Below are positions 59,888 to 64,000 of a DNA stretch of 64,000 bases, one piece after another (position 1 is the first letter of the stretch; every line of letters begins with the position of its first letter). The stretch covers positions 930,001 through 994,000 of the forward strand of contig NW_002476317.1 in NCBI RefSeq assembly GCF_000189635.1. Reading direction: 5' to 3'. This DNA comes from Tetrahymena thermophila SB210 (lineage: Eukaryota > Ciliophora > Oligohymenophorea > Hymenostomatida > Tetrahymenidae). Position numbers and translations under genes: made by a program. The notes under the pieces are model-generated. The model was not told the DNA's origin. It saw only the letters and a list, made by a program, of their open reading frames with translations, and did no database searches.

Positions 59888-61335
59888 TCAACATTTAGGA
59901 CAATTTAGCTTTTGCTTGTGTATTAAAATATCACATTCCCTATAAAATTTAGTTAAAAAATTGTTAAAAAGTTGCTTGTGTGAATAAAACAATTAATTTA
60001 CAAGCAGAATATTGATTTACAATTTTAACATTTTGAGAAGTAATCTTCTTTAATATCTTCAGAGCATCCATTACAAAGGATATTTTATGTTTTATCTTAC
60101 TCGGTTTCCATACTATTATTAGATTTTTCTTGTCCTAACAATTCGAATTCTTTTAAATTTTAACTAAAATGATAGCTCTTTGTGATATGCAAAGGAAGAA
60201 TTAAATTTAATTGGCATCCCTTATTAGTAAATTTAATAAAAACTTGTAAATTTTTAAAAATTCTAAAAAATTAGTTACTGAACATTTTGAAGGAACTTCA
60301 CAGTTTTTACTTTTGCATTAAGGGCAAATGTAAAAGTTAGTTTTTAACTCCATATGGCAAGCACATAATACAGAAATTTTAGAATATTTTTTATTAGGGA
60401 AACCAACTTGTATAAGAGTTTTTTCAGTTTTATTTAATATTTATTATGGAGGTTCACAATAGCTGTTAAGTAAATTTTCATAATCTTTTTCATGTAAAGC
60501 TGTGTCATATTTACCTTATGTCTCTTTTGTCAATTTCTATTAAATATAGAGTTTTGCATGGTTTGTGCAATGTATAAATTTAAAATCTATTTACCTAAAA
60601 TATGAATGTTTTTGCATTAAGTGATATAATATTAAAAGTTATTTTGCATTATTTGGCTTTATTTATTTATTCATTTATATCACCTTTATCTTTTGTTGAA
60701 GGTGTTGACTAAATTAGAACTACTTCTCTGAAAGCATATGGAGGTGCTTCAGCAAAAATATTAAAAGTTTCCTTTATTTTAAATGTTTTTTAGATAAAGA
60801 TTTGGTCTTAAAAAATATTTTATTCACAAACATTCAAAAGAAATTTATAAATTTACATTTAAACATTCAAAAAGAGAAAAATCCTCCTTTTCATCAACTA
60901 CAAGTTTTTCGATTGTTTTATCTAAAAGAGATATACTAGATGTAAATTCTTAAAGAGTTATACACTAGCCATTTTATGTTTTACCAATAGATAATACACT
61001 CAAAGGATTAGAATCAAAAAAGTTTTTTATGAAGTTCTAATTAATATTAAAAATAATATTAATTTTTTATAAATTAAAAATTTTGAATGCAATATTATTA
61101 CCTTTAAGTAGATTTACGTTAGTCCTATTCTCGAAGGCTTGAAATCTACTCTTGTAGAAGATTAGGTTGTATCAACTATAATATATACAAATCTTAGGAG
61201 ACTCTTTTTTGTTGTAGAGGTATATCCTTTATCGATGATTTTCTTTGTTTGTATTAAAGGATTTTCTTCTTTAATATTTAGTTTTTATTCTACGAAATCA
61301 ATAATTGATCTTCTATCTGCTTCTTCAATATCCAT
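59888..61335 (-). CDS. SSL1: TFIIH core subunit p44 (SSL1/GTF2H2)
   Basis: Starts at 61335 (MDIEEADRRSIIDFVEQKLN), stop at 59890-59888. Introns: 61037-61101 (65 bp), one near 60.8 kb whose ends I could not fix, 60537-60594 (58 bp), 60220-60278 (59 bp) and 59940-60001 (62 bp). The order matches p44: KKSLLRFVYIIVDTTQSS and FKPSRIGL open the von Willebrand A domain; FFDSNPLSVLSIG and FREVVLIQS follow; ITFNIISLNAKTF, then KLTKETQGKYDTALHEKDY. Next is the zinc region CACHMELKTNFYICPQCKSK ... EVPSKCSGCQLNLILPLH, then the C-terminal C4C4 RING-like end CNGCSEDIK...CQNCKSIFCLECDILIHKQ and final CPKC. In TFIIH p44 binds and stimulates the XPD helicase and is needed for transcription start and nucleotide excision repair in the nucleus. 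All zinc ligands expected are visible after splicing. It is about 360 residues, slightly shorter than human p44 (395). Confidence 0.92.
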
Positions 61336-61864
61336 TTTACTTTAAATTTTGTATTGCTAATTAATATTCTTATGTAATTTATATTAAGATTTTAATCTTT
61401 TTAATTATTTTGATGAGTTTAATTTGATTAAAATCTAACAAACATAAAAAGATACAATACTTTTTATATAAACAGTAATATAGTATGTAGCTAGATTGTC
61501 TAGAATTTTAAAAGAAATAGTTTTATGCGCTCTTTTAGTTTGTTTCTACTTTTCAAGTAAAATCTATTTTTTTAGTGTTAGTTACAAATTAAGTATTGAA
61601 AATTTTGCAAAAATTATTTTATGAAAAATTTATTTGTTTAATCAAATTTACCAAAATATTTTAAATTTCAAAAAAATAATATTAATTAAAAATTATTCTA
61701 ATATTGAATTGAACTGATGGAAAACAAAAGATTTCAAAATTTATTATAAAAATTGTTTGAATTTTGATTATATTAAACAGAAAGAAAATTAATTTAAGGT
61801 ATTTTTTTTTTTTATATTATTTGTAGATAAATCAAAGATAAATAAGCTTCAGTTAAAGATACAA
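61336..61864. promoter_or_regulatory. divergent promoter region
   Basis: 529 bp between the TFIIH p44 start (minus) and the start of the right-edge gene (plus). A+T-rich with no gene; expected to hold both promoters. No motif recognised. Confidence 0.4.
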
Positions 61865-64000
61865 ATGGCTAGCAATGATAATTCCAAAATTAGTTAGAGT
61901 GCTCTTGCTGCTTTACAACGATATTGCCAATAAAATAATTATATACGCTGTGAAAAATTGAGCTAGAGTAAGTAAATTAATTAAAGCTTTTGAATTTGTA
62001 TGATTGAAAATTTACAATTTTATTGAAAATTTGAAGAGTTTGTTTTTAATATTAACATTTAAAAAATAAATTATGAAGGTGGTTATGCATGGAACTAAAG
62101 AATTTTGTTCGTGAATAGCTAATATATAGCTTATTATAATGTTACTAAAAGCTTCGATGAAAATAAGTTTAAATAAAAAGTATTGTTAAGTAATTTAACT
62201 CAGCTAAGTCATCCCACAAGTGAAATATCTCTTTAAAGAGCAAAAAATTGTATTACAATAGTTTTTTAAACTAAATACTGCCAAAACTATAAGGTATTTT
62301 AAAAGATAATTTCTATTAATTCATTTTATTGACTTTGGTAGTTTAATATTTTTTTCTACTTTAGTTAACTTTTTTCAAATAAATAAGAGTAAAAGAAATT
62401 CAAATGAATCAGAAAATGATTAAGATATTGGGCATACACTTTGGATATTTAAATTTGATCCTAAGAAATATGATATATTTACAGAGTAAATCCCTAATTA
62501 ATTCTAAAATTCCGAGCAGAACGAGGGTTAATAATAATATTAATAATAATAAAAATTGAATGCAAATTAAGATAGTAGCTTAATCATGTAGAATAATTAA
62601 AATATCTAGTAGCAGTATTAAATGTAATAATCAAGGTATGGATAACAATAAAATGCAAGCGTTGTAGCTAGCAGATATAAATAGAGTCCGTAATATTATT
62701 CGTTAATAAAATTATTTCATCTATAACATAGCTTTTTTAAAGTCAAAGATAGCAAGCAAATTTATAAAATGATAAGGAAAGTAAAAAGAAAAGAATGAGA
62801 ATCAAATGGGATTACCGATATAACAATTTATGGGAAGAATACTACTCTGTTTTTATGGAAAATAAGAATAAATCGAATTATAATTTTGATTTAGATTTTG
62901 AAAATAAATTTGGTTTAAAGCTATTTGCTTTTATAGGGGAGTAATAAAGTATTTTATTGATAAATTATTAAAATAATAATACAATTTGGGAATAAAAATA
63001 TAGGTTCAGAAAGCAAGCAGTTGAAAATGTTAGGAATATAATTCATGAGCTCATATTTCCTGTTAAACTTAGAAGATACTTAGAAGTTAAAAACAATCAT
63101 CCTATGTACTAATTTAAGAATAGAAACGAAAGAGCATACTTAGTAGATGGAATTTTCATAAGAGTGGCTTAAATAGAGATATTTTCCAAGGAGTCCCTAT
63201 AATTAAAAAAGAGAAGTGATTCATCTTAAAAAAATTAAATGAAAGATATCATCTCAGATACCCAAGAAAACAAATAAGTAAGCAGTTAATAGACTGAAAT
63301 ATACCGTAATTTAGAAACGAAGATGATTGCTCACGAATTCCGATCAAATGACATAATTGCAGATGCAATTCATTAATTTATTATGAGTTCTATTGAATCA
63401 TTTGAGAAGACTAAGGATAACTAAGAAATCAAGGAAAAGGACCTCTTTTCTTTAAGGGTAAATTAATAAAAAATTAAATAAATATTTAATTTCCATTTAA
63501 ATTATTTTTAAAAATCTAATTTTAAATAGATCCCATTAACATGCTAAATTGACTATTTAGGTTTTACATGCTTGTGCTCAACAGTTGCACCTTTACTTCT
63601 TGTATATATATAAAAATAATTTTTTCAACATCAAATAATTAGCTAATCAATAAATTCTATTATTTTTTCAAGCCTCTAAAGAAGAAGCAGATAAGATAAC
63701 AAAATGAAGATGATTTAGAAAACTTGATAAGGTCTGAAAAAAACGCTAATAATCTTAGCTTAATTCATGGGTTAACGAGAAATGGTGTTTATTTAGAATA
63801 TGAAAGCTAAAAACTAATTGATGATTTAGAGCTACTAGGAGATTGCTTAAAGCTTAAACCTTTTTAAATTAATGGTATTCGAGATAAGATTTCCAAATAA
63901 ATTAATGTTTATATTTCTTTGCTTACAGAAGTTCATTGCCTAAAAAATAAAGATTTGATCTAGAGTGATATTAAAAACGAAGTAGAAGGAGAAACTAGGG
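61865..64000 (+). CDS. 5' part of a long gene, unrecognised, leaves the right edge
   Basis: Start ATG at 61865 (MASNDNSKISQSALAALQRY), followed by several exons with GT-AG introns (the first begins after about 105 bases) and no end inside the window. The visible part is about 600 residues. It has a Q-rich linker (QQQYQQQQKLNANQD) near 62.53 kb, a basic patch KMIRKVKRKRMRIKWDYRY near 62.77-62.82 kb, and helical regions such as KQAVENVRNIIHELIFPVKL. Near 63.33 kb NLETKMIAHEFRSNDIIADA resembles in part the H-box of histidine kinases, but the proline-containing follow-up (HEFRTPLN) and N/G boxes are absent, so I do not call it one. No other domain recognised. Confidence 0.55.

Noticed and set aside
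1-64000. tRNA, rRNA, virus-like or LTR elements
   Set aside because: I looked for cloverleaf-type G+C-rich islands, reverse transcriptase, integrase and capsid motifs and long terminal direct repeats, and saw none by eye; a computed search was not possible.

Overview
The window looks like macronuclear DNA of an oligohymenophorean ciliate, most like Tetrahymena. It is extremely A+T rich. Every long gene reads through only if TAA and TAG are glutamine and TGA is the sole stop. Introns are GT-AG, mostly 50-160 bp, which argues against Paramecium with its 20-34 bp introns. Under the standard code almost nothing is visible, so all genes below were read with the ciliate code. In every gene with a worked-out exon structure the total exon length is a multiple of three, which is an internal check on the calls.

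Layout. 1-8.6 kb: two complete minus-strand genes for low-complexity, coiled-coil proteins, plus the first codons of a third leaving the left edge. 9.7-21.3 kb: a small LYR-like protein, a coiled-coil cytoskeletal-type protein, and a large multi-pass membrane protein with a PAS domain. 21.5-47.4 kb: the heart of the window, a head-to-tail array of seven related protein kinases (A to G) plus one truncated kinase copy, interrupted by one B-box/SPRY-like gene. 48.9-55.9 kb: a 2-oxoglutarate/Fe(II) oxygenase-like gene, three tandem minus-strand short-chain dehydrogenases, and a small two-helix membrane protein. 56.4-64 kb: an M3-type metallopeptidase, a roadblock/LC7 dynein light chain, the TFIIH subunit p44 (SSL1/GTF2H2), and the start of a long unrecognised gene leaving the right edge.

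The kinase array is the main story. All members share an intron at the same place (phase 1, just after the catalytic VAIK lysine), a glycine loop in which the third glycine is serine (GxGxxS), an intact HRDLKPEN or HRDIKPEN loop, and long divergent Q/N-rich C-terminal extensions. Two have DYG instead of DFG, one has SKE instead of APE. A tandem duplication spanning the 3' end of kinase B and the 5' end of kinase C left a truncated kinase with a premature stop exactly at the duplication junction. A 365-bp MITE with 58-bp inverted repeats and an 8-bp target duplication then inserted in one of the two units; the other unit still shows the empty site. Kinase G ends in a roughly 800-residue glutamine/asparagine-rich tail with eight decapeptide repeats.

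The housekeeping genes on the right (TFIIH p44, roadblock, metallopeptidase) and the recent local duplications in the middle suggest a normal chromosome arm carrying a fast-evolving, lineage-specific kinase family. I saw no rRNA, tRNA, CRISPR array, virus-like element or telomere.
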